Of a DNA stretch of 64,000 nucleotides, positions 1 to 8,228 are shown one piece after another. A model generated the notes under the pieces. That model was not told the origin of the DNA and made no database searches. It saw only the letters and a list, made by a program, of their open reading frames with translations. The DNA comes from Alloalcanivorax gelatiniphagus. GTDB taxonomy: Bacteria; Pseudomonadota; Gammaproteobacteria; Pseudomonadales; Alcanivoracaceae. The stretch lies in assembly GCF_005938655.1 (NCBI RefSeq), contig NZ_VCQT01000040.1, forward strand, positions 1-64,000, in the 5' to 3' direction. Each line of letters begins with the position of its first letter. Within the stretch, counting starts at the first letter, position 1. Position numbers and translations under genes: made by a program.

Positions 1-956
1 CCCCGCCCCTGCCCCGGGCGGCCCCCCGCTGCCTGCCCAAACCCGAGGGCGCCCCGCGCTTCGGGGGCCTGGCCCATGCCCGGGGCCGGGCGCTCGGGGC
101 CGACGACCAACCCCGGCGGGCGGAACTCCCCGGCGAGCACGGTCAGCAGCCGGAGGATCAGGCCCAACTGGCCCTGGAAGCCCGCCGTGACCAGTTCCTG
201 GTGGACGGCCACTACCTGACCGGCACCCTGCACTACCAGGGCGAGTGGTACTGGAGCGTGGAACGGCTCGACCATCTGGCCCGCCGACTGGAAGGGCTCG
301 GCCTGGGCGGCGGGCCCTGGCCGCTGGACTACGGCGCCGCCAAGCGGGCCCGCCTGGACCGCCCGGCGGCGGCGCCGGAAACCCGGCTGGCGTTCTACTT
401 CTCGTTCCGCAGCCCCTATTCCTATCTGGCCCTGGAGCGGGCCTTCGCCCTGGCGGACCACTATGGCGTGGCGCTGGAGATGCGTCCGGTGCTGCCCATG
501 GTGATGCGCGGCCTGACGGTGCCCCGTGCCAAGCGGCTCTATATCGTCACCGATGCGGCCCGCGAGGCCCGTCTGCACGGCGTGCCGTTCGGCACCATCT
601 GCGACCCGGTGGGGGTGGGCGTGGAACGCTGCATGGCGCTGTGGCCGTTCGCGGAAAAAGAGGGCCGCCTGCGCGAATGGCTGCTCACCGCCGCCCGTGG
701 CATCTGGAGCCAGGGCGTGGACGTGGCCGGGGACGCCGGCCTGTCACGGCTGGCCCGGGAGGCCGGCCTGGACTGGAACCGGGCGCGCCGCTGGCTGGGC
801 GACGACCAATGGCGCCAACGGGCCGATGCCAACCGCCAGGCGATGATGGACGCCGGCAGTTGGGGGGTGCCCGCCTTTCAGGTGGGCGACACCCTGTTCT
901 GGGGCCAGGACCGCCTCGCCCTGGTGGAAAACGCCCTGAGCGCCCCGTTAAGCTAA
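1..956 (+). CDS. DsbA-family / HCCA-isomerase-like thioredoxin-fold protein (5' end outside window)
   Basis: The reading frame is open from the window edge, so this is the C-terminal part of a longer protein; an internal GTG at 201 is a possible but unlikely start. From about base 385 the protein reads FYFSFRSPYSYLALERAF, the opening strand and helix of the DsbA/2-hydroxychromene-2-carboxylate isomerase fold, with serines where DsbA has CxxC. Near the end SWGVPAFQVGDTLFWGQ carries the cis-proline loop and the FxG-DRL ending of this family. The DNA ahead of this domain codes for a linker, which suggests a two-domain protein with a second thioredoxin fold upstream. Without CxxC it is more likely a GSH-dependent isomerase or transferase-like enzyme than an oxidase. 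The exact substrate cannot be read from sequence. Confidence 0.8.
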   Translation, partial: PPLPRAAPRCLPKPEGAPRFGGLAHARGRALGADDQPRRAELPGEHGQQPEDQAQLALEARRDQFLVDGHYLTGTLHYQGEWYWSVERLDHLARRLEGLGLGGGPWPLDYGAAKRARLDRPAAAPETRLAFYFSFRSPYSYLALERAFALADHYGVALEMRPVLPMVMRGLTVPRAKRLYIVTDAAREARLHGVPFGTICDPVGVGVERCMALWPFAEKEGRLREWLLTAARGIWSQGVDVAGDAGLSRLAREAGLDWNRARRWLGDDQWRQRADANRQAMMDAGSWGVPAFQVGDTLFWGQDRLALVENALSAPLS

Positions 957-1048
957 GGTTAAGCTGGCGCCAACAGACTGTCCGTGAACGGCCGGGGCAA
1001 CCCCGTTACCAAACGGCCATTGATCATTGGCGCTGTCTGAATCACCTT

Positions 1049-1093
1049 GGGAGCCCCGTGGCGCGAACCGGATGTTGGCGGCGCGGGGCTCCC
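1049..1093. promoter_or_regulatory. long hairpin in the leader of the MAPEG gene
   Basis: GGGAGCCCCG (1049-1058) pairs perfectly with CGGGGCTCCC (1084-1093) around a 25-base loop that is itself rich in GGCGCG. No T-run follows, so it is not a standard terminator. It ends about 25 bases before the ATG of the MAPEG gene and just upstream of its AACGAGGA ribosome site. It could be an mRNA-stabilising or regulatory leader structure; its role is unknown. Confidence 0.4.
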
Positions 1094-1118
1094 TGATAAC
1101 GATAACGAGGACACCGCC

Positions 1119-1505
1119 ATGACCCTGGCTTTCTGGTGCGTTTTGATCGCCATCTTGTTGCCCTACGCCTTCACCGGCTTCGCCAAGTTTCAAGGCGGAT
1201 TCGGTTTACGGGAAAACCACAACCCGCGGGATTTTCTGAACACCCTGGACGGTGCCCGCAAGCGCGCCCACTGGGCCCAGCAAAACAGCTTCGAGGTGAC
1301 CCCCGCGTTCGCGGCGGCGGTGATCATCGCGCAGCTGGCGCAGACCGCGCCGCAGAACACCATCGACGGTATCGCCGTGGCGTTCGTGCTGAGCCGGGTG
1401 CTCTATGGCGTGTGTTACATCGCCGACTGGGCCAGCGCGCGCTCGCTGGTGTGGTTTTTTGGCATGGGCTGCATCATTGCCCTCTTCGTGGGGACAGCAG
1501 GTTGA
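1119..1505 (+). CDS. MAPEG family integral membrane protein
   Basis: A 128-residue protein with four hydrophobic stretches (about 1-20, 60-75, 83-100 and 108-126). Residues 49-64 carry the MAPEG-type core (RAHWAQQNSFEVTPAF) and RVLYGVCYIAD at 93-103 fits the conserved Arg/Tyr helix. MAPEG proteins are small inner-membrane proteins related to microsomal glutathione S-transferases; bacterial members mostly lack a proven substrate. The ATG at 1119 is preferred over an upstream in-frame ATG at 1047 because it follows AACGAGGA and starts directly in the first membrane helix. The next gene begins 3 bases after the stop, so the two are probably co-transcribed. Confidence 0.85.
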   Translation: MTLAFWCVLIAILLPYAFTGFAKFQGGFGLRENHNPRDFLNTLDGARKRAHWAQQNSFEVTPAFAAAVIIAQLAQTAPQNTIDGIAVAFVLSRVLYGVCYIADWASARSLVWFFGMGCIIALFVGTAG

Positions 1506-1508
1506 ACA

Positions 1509-2213
1509 ATGGCGGAAGACTCGACCAACACCTTTCTGGAAAAGGCCTGGAGTGATAAGGGGCCGAAACTGATCAGCGGTTTTTCCCGGCCGGTCTATCA
1601 CAATCTGATGGGCCTGCTGCGGGGCCGCCGCTACGACAAGCGGGCCTACGGCGGCATGATCCGTCACACCGAGGCGGCCATGCTCACCCAATGGGCCGGC
1701 CAGGTGCCCGAGGGCGGCGTGGTGGTGGAGATCGGTTGCTACGGCGGCCTCTCCACCAGCTACCTGCTGCGCGGCCTGAAAAAGCGCAACGGCCGGGTCT
1801 ACGCCATCGACCCGTTCAACTCCGACCTGGACAAGCAGGCGCAGCTCACCGACAACCTGGTGCCGCTGGACAACAAACCGACCCGGGCCCTGGTGGCCGA
1901 GCGCCTGCGCCGCAACGGTTTCGAGGGCCGCTTCGAGCTGATCGAAGGGTACTCCCAGGAAGCCGCCGCCCAGTGGGACCCGGCGGTGAAGATCGATTTT
2001 CTCTGGATCGACGGCAACCATGAGCAGGCTTGGCGGGACTTCAAGGACTTCCAGCCCCACCTCAATCCCGGCGCCCGGGTGGCGGTGCACGACGCCCACC
2101 CCCGCTATGGCTACCAGGCGGTGGTCCAGGACGTGAAGCGGATTTTCAGTGAAGGCGCCTGGGCGGACCTGGAACACGTCAAGAGCATCATCACCGGCCG
2201 CAAGGTCGGCTGA
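1509..2213 (+). CDS. class I SAM-dependent methyltransferase (Methyltransf_24 type)
   Basis: A 234-residue protein with the Rossmann SAM-binding motif VVEIGCYGGLST at about 72-83, the acidic ribose-binding Asp in YAIDPF (98-103), and IDFLWIDGNHE at 162-172 followed by HDAHPRYGYQAVVQDV. The last two elements are typical of the TylF/cephalosporin-hydroxylase-like and Methyltransf_24 small-molecule methyltransferases. Aspartates in IDG and HDA may bind a metal. It lies between a MAPEG gene (3-base gap) and a ferredoxin reductase (7-base gap), suggesting one transcript. The methyl acceptor is unknown. Confidence 0.85.
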   Translation: MAEDSTNTFLEKAWSDKGPKLISGFSRPVYHNLMGLLRGRRYDKRAYGGMIRHTEAAMLTQWAGQVPEGGVVVEIGCYGGLSTSYLLRGLKKRNGRVYAIDPFNSDLDKQAQLTDNLVPLDNKPTRALVAERLRRNGFEGRFELIEGYSQEAAAQWDPAVKIDFLWIDGNHEQAWRDFKDFQPHLNPGARVAVHDAHPRYGYQAVVQDVKRIFSEGAWADLEHVKSIITGRKVG

Positions 2214-2220
2214 CCCCGCC

Positions 2221-3225
2221 GTGGCCCACAGCGTTCGCATCAACGGTCGCCATGACTTGATTTGCCCGCCCGGTATCCCCATCCTGACCGCCGCCCGGGA
2301 GGCGGGGTTCGGTTTCCCCCATGCCTGCCGCAACGGCGTTTGCGAACGTTGCCAGGGCCGTTTGACCGCCGGCGCCGTGCGCCAGCGGCGCGGCACCTCT
2401 CCGGACACTCTCATCCACGCCGGCGATGCCCGAGCCGACCGGGTGCTATACTGCGTGGCCATCCCGATCAGCGATTGCGAGATCGAAGTGCCAGAGATTA
2501 CCGCGCCGGGCGAACTGCCCGTGCAACGATTGCAGTGCCAGATTGTTCGGCGAGAGCCGCTTAGCCATGACGTCACCCGGGTCGCCCTGCGCCTGCCCGC
2601 CGGCAAGTCCGTGCGCTGGTTCGCCGGCCAGTATCTGATCCTGGAGCTGGAACACGGCGCCTATCCGTTCTCCATCGCCAACGCCCCCGGCGGCCGGGAA
2701 CTGGAACTGCACGTGCGCCACGGCAATGACAACAGCGCCGCCCACGCCATCATGGCGGACCTGGACGAGCAGGCCACGGTGGCGGTGACCCTGCCCGAGG
2801 GCAAACGCTTTATCGATGGCGCCCCGGACCGGCCGTTGTGGTTCATCTGCGGCTCCACCGGCTTCGCCCCGGTGAAGGCGATGATTGAACGGCTGATCCA
2901 GCTTGATTATCCGTTGCCGGTGCGGCTGTTCTGGGGCGCGCGCACCGAGCGCGACCTGTACCTGCCCGAGCTGCCCGCCCGCTGGCGGGAACAGCTGCCG
3001 GACTTCCACGCGGTCACCGCCCTGTCCGACATCAGCAAACCCGGCCACGCCGAGGGGCTGGTCCATGAAGCGGCCCTGGAAGCCCTGGCCGAGCCCCGCG
3101 AACCCCTGTTCTACGTGGGCGGCTCCCCGGCCATGGCCTGGGCGGTGTTCGACGCCCTGGTGGAAGAAGGGGTACCGGCGGAGAACATTCACTCCGACGT
3201 GTTCGATTACGCGCCCCGGGAATGA
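2221..3225 (+). CDS. 2Fe-2S ferredoxin / FAD / NAD(P)H oxidoreductase
   Basis: A 334-residue single-chain electron-transfer protein. The N-terminal plant-type ferredoxin domain has cluster cysteines at about 36, 41, 44 and 78 (CRNGVCERC and LYC). The FAD-binding barrel carries YPFSIAN at 148-154, and the NAD(P)-binding domain has CGSTGFAP at 210-217 and FYVGGSP near the C-terminus. This is the layout of CDP-6-deoxyglucoseen reductase-like and phenol/toluene monooxygenase reductase-like proteins found near ubiD in Pseudomonas. It would pass electrons from NAD(P)H to an unidentified oxygenase or dehydratase. GTG 2221 is chosen because the ferredoxin domain starts right there; an in-frame ATG at 2149 would overlap the methyltransferase by 65 bases. 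Confidence 0.85.
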   Translation: MAHSVRINGRHDLICPPGIPILTAAREAGFGFPHACRNGVCERCQGRLTAGAVRQRRGTSPDTLIHAGDARADRVLYCVAIPISDCEIEVPEITAPGELPVQRLQCQIVRREPLSHDVTRVALRLPAGKSVRWFAGQYLILELEHGAYPFSIANAPGGRELELHVRHGNDNSAAHAIMADLDEQATVAVTLPEGKRFIDGAPDRPLWFICGSTGFAPVKAMIERLIQLDYPLPVRLFWGARTERDLYLPELPARWREQLPDFHAVTALSDISKPGHAEGLVHEAALEALAEPREPLFYVGGSPAMAWAVFDALVEEGVPAENIHSDVFDYAPRE

Positions 3226-3228
3226 CTG

Positions 3229-3283
3229 ATCGCGGCTGAAGCCGCTCCTACCGTCGGTCGTAGGAGCGGCTTCAGCCGCGATC
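3229..3283. repeat. REP pair (inverted GCGGCTGAAGCCGC units)
   Basis: Two copies of the REP unit ATCGCGGCTGAAGCCGCTCCTAC face each other around a short spacer. The pair begins 4 bases after the stop codon of the ferredoxin reductase and lies ahead of pqiA. Such pairs fold into a strong cruciform and often act as 3' mRNA stabilisers or partial terminators. Confidence 0.85.
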
Positions 3284-3346
3284 ACCCTCCTGGCGCCGGG
3301 CGCCGCCCACCGGCACAATGAACCACCACCAGCCAAAGATCGCCCC

Positions 3347-4678
3347 ATGGACGACCCCCGCGCCCCGGACAGCGACCCCCATGCCACCTTGTTGCCCTGC
3401 CCGCAGTGCGATCTGGTGCTGTCCGTGGTCGATCCGGCGCCCGGGGAATGGGTGCGCTGCCCGCGCTGTCTGCATCCGCTGGCGCGACATGCGGTGCAGG
3501 ACCAGACCAGCCCGGCGCTGGCCGTCACCGCCCTGATCCTGCTGGCGGTTTCACTGTCCTTTCCCTATATCCGCTTCGAAAAGAACGGCATCGGCGAACA
3601 GATGGGCCTGCTGGACGCGGCCACCGAGCTGGCCGCCTTCCACCACCCGGCCCTGGCGGTGGTGGTGTTCGCCACCATCGTGGTGATGCCGGTCTGCTTT
3701 CTGCTGGCGCTGCTGTGGGTGCATGCCAGCCTGAGCCGCGTCGGCCGGCCCGGCGGCGCCGCCCTGCCCGGCACCGCCGCCCTGGTGCGCGCCCTGCCCC
3801 GCTGGCAGCCCTGGATGATGGCGGATGTGTTCGCCATCGCCGCCCTGGTCAGCCTGATCAAGATCGCTGGCATGGCGGAAGTGACGCTCAAACCCGGTTT
3901 CTGGGCCTTCACCGGCTTCGCCCTGGCGCTGCTGATCACCGTGCAGCGGCTGCACCCGCTGGCCCTGTGGGCGCGCCTGGCCGGCCCACCGGTGGCGCCG
4001 CCGGACGCCCGCCCCGGGCGCACCGCCCTGGCCCAGGGGCTGGTGGGCTGCGAGCAATGCGGCCATCTGCAACCGCTGGCCGGGCCGCACCGCTGCCAGC
4101 GCTGCGGCGCCCGCCTGCACCGGCGCAACCCGGCCAGCCTGCAGCGCACCTGGGCGCTGCTGATCGCCGCCACCCTGTGCTGCTTTCCCGCCCATCTTTA
4201 CCCGATCATGATCACCACCAGCCTGGGGCACACCCAGCCGGCCACCATCATTTCCGGGGTACTGCAATTTGTTCAGCATGGCGACTGGCCAATCGCCCTG
4301 ATCATCTTTACCGCCAGTGTTCTGGTACCCTTTGGCAAGATCATGGCCCTCGCCTGGCTGAGTCTGGCGGCGCGCGGCGACCGGCCGCTGGATATGACCG
4401 CACAGATGCGGCTCTATCGGATTACCGAATGGGTCGGCCGCTGGTCGATGATCGATGTGTTCGTGGTGGCCATCGTGGTGGCGCTGGTGCGGCTCGGCAA
4501 TCTGCTGTCGATCGCCCCGGGCCCCGGCGGTGGCGCCTTCGCCGCGGTGGTGGTACTGACCATGCTGGCCGCCTTCAGCTTTGACCCACGCCTGATCTGG
4601 GACCGGCAGAGCGCCGACCCGGGCCCGGCCACGCAACGGAACGACGATGAGCCAGACACCCTCCCGCGCCATTCATGA
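3347..4678 (+). CDS. pqiA: PqiA-family inner-membrane protein
   Basis: A 443-residue protein with two PqiA domains. Each starts with a zinc-ribbon-like four-cysteine motif (Cys18, 21, 38, 41 and Cys235, 238, 250, 253) and is followed by four hydrophobic helices. ILLAVSLSFPYIRF opens the first membrane part and IMITTSLGH and ASVLVPFGKIMALAWL lie in the second. PqiA is the inner-membrane partner of the MCE protein PqiB in the Pqi/Let systems, which are thought to move phospholipids between inner and outer membranes. The full two-domain length equals that of fused PqiA proteins. It overlaps pqiB by 32 bases and shares its transcript. E. coli homologues respond to paraquat through SoxS; no SoxS site was identified here. 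Confidence 0.93.
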   Translation: MDDPRAPDSDPHATLLPCPQCDLVLSVVDPAPGEWVRCPRCLHPLARHAVQDQTSPALAVTALILLAVSLSFPYIRFEKNGIGEQMGLLDAATELAAFHHPALAVVVFATIVVMPVCFLLALLWVHASLSRVGRPGGAALPGTAALVRALPRWQPWMMADVFAIAALVSLIKIAGMAEVTLKPGFWAFTGFALALLITVQRLHPLALWARLAGPPVAPPDARPGRTALAQGLVGCEQCGHLQPLAGPHRCQRCGARLHRRNPASLQRTWALLIAATLCCFPAHLYPIMITTSLGHTQPATIISGVLQFVQHGDWPIALIIFTASVLVPFGKIMALAWLSLAARGDRPLDMTAQMRLYRITEWVGRWSMIDVFVVAIVVALVRLGNLLSIAPGPGGGAFAAVVVLTMLAAFSFDPRLIWDRQSADPGPATQRNDDEPDTLPRHS

Positions 4679-6284
4679 GCGCCTGCCCCGCCTGTCCCCG
4701 GTGTGGCTGATTCCGCTGGCGGCCCTGCTGATCGGCCTGTGGCTGGCGTTCGACCACCTGTCCAGCCAGGGCCCGATGATCACCCTCAAGCTGGAGAACG
4801 CGGAAGGCATCGAGGCCAACAAGACGCCGATCAAAACCCGCAGCGTGCAGGTCGGCACGGTGGAGACCGTGACCCTCTCCGACGATCTGCGCCACACCAT
4901 CGTCACCGCCCGCATGCAGGACGGCGCCGACCGCATGCTCAACAAGGACACCCGCTTCTGGGTGGTCAAACCACGCATTGGCCGGGAAGGCATCAGCGGC
5001 CTGAGCACGGTATTGTCCGGCGCCTACATCGAGCTGCTGCCCGGCGACAGCGACAAGAAAAAGCGGGAATTCGTGGTCGAGGAGCAACCGCCGGTCACCG
5101 AGGCCGGCGCCCAGGGCCTGTACCTGACCCTGCACAGCGACCCGGGCAACAGCGTCACCACCGGCGACCCGGTGACCTTCCGCAACCTCACCGTGGGCCG
5201 GGTGGTGGACACCAAGTTCATCGCCAAGGACCGCAGCATCAGGCACCGCGTCTTTATCGAGAAACCCTACGATGTGCTGGTCACCGACACCACCCGGTTC
5301 TGGAGCGTGTCCGGCATCGGCTTCCAGCTCGACTCCCAGGGGTTCCGGGTCAATCTGCAATCCCTGGAAACCCTGCTCGGCGGCGGCATCGCCTTCGGCG
5401 TGCCCGACTCCACCATGCCCGCCGGCGAGCCGGCCTCGGAGAACGCTGAGTACACCCTGTACGCGGACCAGGAAGCGGCCCGCCGGGGTCTGTTCGATCA
5501 GTATCTGGAATACGTGCTGCTGGTGGAGGACACGGTGCGCGGGCTGAGCGCCGGCGCCCCGGTGGAATACCGTGGCGTGCGGGTGGGCACCGTGGAACAG
5601 GTGCCCTGGAAGTTCACCGGCGAGCAGCCGGATTCGCTGAACCGCTTCTCGATTCCGGTGCTGATCCGGGTCGAACCGCAGCGCATCACCGAGGGCAGCG
5701 AAGTGCTGCTGGACGATTGGCGCGAGCGGCTGGACAAGATGTTCAAGAACGGCCTGCGCGCCACCCTGAAGTCCGGCAACCTGCTCACCGGCGCCCTGTT
5801 CGTGGACCTGAATTTCCGTCAGGACGTGGCCGCCTACAAGCCCACCCGCTTCGAAGGCGTGGCGGTGTTCCCGACCACCGCCAACGGCCTGGCGCAGATC
5901 GAGAATCAGGTGGCCGGGCTGCTGGAAACGCTCAACAACCTGCCGCTGCAGAAGATCGCCGAGGGGCTGGACCGCAATCTGTCGGCGTCCCAGAAAACCC
6001 TGGAACAGGTCACCGCCACCGCCGACCGGCTGGAGGCCCTGCTTGGCGACCCGCAAACCGCCCAGCTGCCCACCCGCCTCAACGACACCCTGCGTTCCCT
6101 GGAAGGCGCCCTGGACAGCCTGGCCGGCGCCGACGGCCAGCAACTGTCCGCCACCCTGGAACGGCTGGAGCGGGTGCTGCGCGACGCCGAGCCGCTGCTG
6201 CGTACCCTGCGCGAAAAGCCCAACGCCCTGATCTTCTCCCGTGAACCGCCGGCGGACCCACTGCCCAGAGCGCGAGATGAATAG
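4647..6284 (+). CDS. pqiB: PqiB-family MCE protein (intermembrane lipid transport)
   Basis: A 545-residue protein anchored by one helix near residues 17-37 (VWLIPLAALLIGLWLAF) and otherwise periplasmic. It shows three successive MCE domains, visible from repeated cores such as IKTRSVQVGTVETV near 65, VTFRNLTVGRVV near 177 and VEYRGVRVGTVEQV near 307. A C-terminal helical, coiled-coil-prone region (about 410-520) follows. E. coli PqiB stacks MCE rings and a needle-like coiled coil that span the periplasm and carry lipids. Its ATG lies inside the pqiA end and pqiC follows, making the pqiABC operon. The last codons lie in a 21-bp tandem repeat (6263-6325) in which each unit carries an in-frame TAG. 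Confidence 0.93.
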   Translation: MSQTPSRAIHERLPRLSPVWLIPLAALLIGLWLAFDHLSSQGPMITLKLENAEGIEANKTPIKTRSVQVGTVETVTLSDDLRHTIVTARMQDGADRMLNKDTRFWVVKPRIGREGISGLSTVLSGAYIELLPGDSDKKKREFVVEEQPPVTEAGAQGLYLTLHSDPGNSVTTGDPVTFRNLTVGRVVDTKFIAKDRSIRHRVFIEKPYDVLVTDTTRFWSVSGIGFQLDSQGFRVNLQSLETLLGGGIAFGVPDSTMPAGEPASENAEYTLYADQEAARRGLFDQYLEYVLLVEDTVRGLSAGAPVEYRGVRVGTVEQVPWKFTGEQPDSLNRFSIPVLIRVEPQRITEGSEVLLDDWRERLDKMFKNGLRATLKSGNLLTGALFVDLNFRQDVAAYKPTRFEGVAVFPTTANGLAQIENQVAGLLETLNNLPLQKIAEGLDRNLSASQKTLEQVTATADRLEALLGDPQTAQLPTRLNDTLRSLEGALDSLAGADGQQLSATLERLERVLRDAEPLLRTLREKPNALIFSREPPADPLPRARDE

Positions 6285-6325
6285 CCCAGAGCGCGGGATG
6301 AATAGCCCAGAGCGCGGGATGAATA
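6263..6325 (+). repeat. three tandem 21-bp repeats spanning the pqiB stop codon
   Basis: The unit GCCCAGAGCGCGGGATGAATA occurs three times (6263-6283, 6284-6304, 6305-6325), the first copy with one base change. The period is seven codons. The first unit encodes the last residues of PqiB and the TAG stop spans the unit junction at 6282-6284. Each junction therefore repeats the same stop. Confidence 0.9.
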
Positions 6326-6336
6326 GCCTCTCCCTT

Positions 6337-6359
6337 ATCGCGGCTGAAGCCGCTCCTAC
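6337..6359. repeat. single REP unit
   Basis: ATCGCGGCTGAAGCCGCTCC and the following TAC form one REP unit between pqiB and pqiC. Its partner is missing, so only the unit's own small hairpin GCGGCTGAAGCCGC can form within the operon. Confidence 0.75.
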
Positions 6360-6398
6360 TGAACGATGCCCGAACCCGACAACCGCCCGGAGCCGACG

Positions 6399-6920
6399 AT
6401 GGCAACCAGATTCTCTCTCCTGCTACTGATGCTGCTGGCCGTGGCCGGCTGTGCCGGCACCCCCGCCACCGGCGAGCGCCAGTACCTGCTGCCCTCCGCC
6501 AGCCAGCCGGTGGCGGCGGCCAACCTGTTGGTGCGGGTGCGCCTGGCCGGCTACCTGGATCAGGGCGGGCTGGTGGTGGAAACCGGCGCCACCACCCTGA
6601 GCACCGCCCGCACCCATCGCTGGGCGGAACCGCTGGGCGACCAGTTGCAGCGGGCCCTGGCCCATGCCTTGCCGGCCAACACCGCCGGCACCCTGACGGT
6701 GCGGGTGACCCGCTTCCAGGGCACCGCCGACGGCGACGCCCGGGTCAGTGGCGACTGGCACTTCCAAGGGACCGACGGCGACCCGGTCGGCGGTGTCTTC
6801 GACAAGCGACAGGCGCTGGAACGGGATGGGTACGAGGAGTTGGTATTGCGGTTGAATGCCGCCTGGACGGCGGTGGCGGCGGAGATCGCGGCCGATTTGC
6901 GGGAGCGCGGGGGGCAATAA
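6399..6920 (+). CDS. pqiC: PqiC-family ABC-type transport auxiliary lipoprotein
   Basis: From ATG 6399 this is a 173-residue protein with a lipoprotein signal (LLLLMLLAVAGC, lipid-carrying Cys at about 18), then a DUF330-type domain with YLLPSAS at the start of the mature part. In E. coli PqiC is an outer-membrane lipoprotein that receives the PqiB needle. An upstream in-frame ATG at 6366 would put eleven polar residues ahead of the signal peptide and is less likely. The gene is separated from pqiB by the 21-bp repeats and a single REP unit, so its level relative to pqiAB may be set by RNA processing there. Confidence 0.88.
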   Translation: MATRFSLLLLMLLAVAGCAGTPATGERQYLLPSASQPVAAANLLVRVRLAGYLDQGGLVVETGATTLSTARTHRWAEPLGDQLQRALAHALPANTAGTLTVRVTRFQGTADGDARVSGDWHFQGTDGDPVGGVFDKRQALERDGYEELVLRLNAAWTAVAAEIAADLRERGGQ

Positions 6921-6924
6921 ACCC

Positions 6925-6979
6925 ATCGCGACTGAAGTCGCTTCTACAAAGTCCTTGTAGGAGCGACTTCAGTCGCGAT
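6925..6979. repeat. REP pair (GCGACTGAAGTCGC subtype)
   Basis: An inverted pair of ATCGCGACTGAAGTCGCTTC and its complement, separated by a short spacer, begins 4 bases after the pqiC stop and ends 10 bases before the convergent hemY stop. It is placed where two transcripts converge and could serve as a shared 3' structure. Confidence 0.85.
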
Positions 6980-6989
6980 TAACCCCGAC

Positions 6990-8228
6990 TCACGAAGACT
7001 GCGTAGCGTTCTCCGGCAGCGGCAAAGCCGGCAGGGCGCCGTCCAGTTCCGCCACCCGCCGTTCCAGCACCGTGGCCGCCTTGGTGCGGTCGCCCAGGGC
7101 CAGATAGAGCCGGGACAGTTCCGCCAGGGCGGTGGCGCTCTGGCTGGAGTTGGCAGCCGCTTCGAAGAAATTCTGGGCCTTGCCCCACAGCCGCGCTTTG
7201 AGCGCCACCCGGCCGGCGGTGATCAGCACCGCCGCGTTGCCCGGGCGTTCCAGCAGCCACTTTTCCAGCACCTGCAGCAATTCGTCCGGCGACAGGTCAT
7301 CGATGGCTTCCAGCACCGGCGGCAGCCGGTCGTCCCAGTCCCGCTGCAGTTGCTCGCGCACCAGTTGCAAGGCCCGGCGGCCGTCGCCCAGCTGCGCCAG
7401 GAAGCCGGCGTAGCGGGCCACCATGGCCGGGTCCTGCCGCAGCGCGGTGGGCACCTTCTTCCACAGCTCGCGCAGTTCCCGGGCCCGGCTCTCGGCATCG
7501 TTGAAGCCGGGCTTCTGGCCCAGGTGCTGCAAGCGCGCCAGCCAGGCCCGGCGCTCCCGCCGGGCCGCCGCCTGTTCGCCGAGGGCACGGCGCAGGCGCG
7601 GCATCAGCGCGCACAGCGCTTCCCAGTCCCGCTCCCGCTCCAGCACGTCGGCGTACAGGGCCTGCACCCGCTGGTTGCCCGGCGCCCGCTCCGCCAGCTC
7701 CTGGAGCTCCCGGCGGGCCTGGTCCGGCCGGCCCTGATCCAGGGAAAAGCGCGCCCGCATCAGGCCGGCCACCGCGTCGCCCCGGCGGCATGCGGCGGCT
7801 TCCCGCAGATAGCGCTCCAGGGCTTCCTCATCGCCGCGCTGGCGGGCGCACTCGGCGGCCAGCAGCCAGGCCACCAGCGGCCAGTCGCCGTCGCGCCCGG
7901 CGGACACCAGCAACCGTTCGGCTTTATCCAGCTCGCCGTCCATCAACAGGATGAAACCGCTTTTCAGACGCCGACGGGCCACCTTGAGGCGGAAACGGCG
8001 GGTGGCGCGCACCGGCTCGGCGGCGTTCCACAGCAGGTTCAAAAACAGGGTCAGCACCACCAGGGCCACGGCGGCCAGAATCGCCGCCAGCACCGCGAAG
8101 CCCAGGGTGCTTTCCAGGCGCCATTGGTCACGGATCACCAGCACATAGCCGGAGTCCGCGGCCATCCAGCGCCCCAGCAGGGTGGCGGCCACCAGGGCCG
8201 CCACGATCAGCAGCAGCGCTTTTTTCAT
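6990..8228 (-). CDS. hemY: HemY-like TPR inner-membrane protein
   Basis: A 412-residue protein with two N-terminal membrane helices (about 4-24 and 43-68, the latter AAILAAVALVVLTLFLNLLW) and a long helical region of tetratricopeptide-like repeats. HEDGE-like repeat helices such as GELDKAERLLVSAG near 118 and ALGDRTKAATVLERR near 385 are visible. This is the proteobacterial HemY (HemY_N plus TPR), not the protoporphyrinogen oxidase of the same name. It probably organises late heme biosynthesis or tetrapyrrole-related complexes at the membrane. Its ATG overlaps the hemX stop by 4 bases, giving the conserved hemC-D-X-Y order. Confidence 0.93.
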   Translation of the reverse strand: MKKALLLIVAALVAATLLGRWMAADSGYVLVIRDQWRLESTLGFAVLAAILAAVALVVLTLFLNLLWNAAEPVRATRRFRLKVARRRLKSGFILLMDGELDKAERLLVSAGRDGDWPLVAWLLAAECARQRGDEEALERYLREAAACRRGDAVAGLMRARFSLDQGRPDQARRELQELAERAPGNQRVQALYADVLERERDWEALCALMPRLRRALGEQAAARRERRAWLARLQHLGQKPGFNDAESRARELRELWKKVPTALRQDPAMVARYAGFLAQLGDGRRALQLVREQLQRDWDDRLPPVLEAIDDLSPDELLQVLEKWLLERPGNAAVLITAGRVALKARLWGKAQNFFEAAANSSQSATALAELSRLYLALGDRTKAATVLERRVAELDGALPALPLPENATQSS

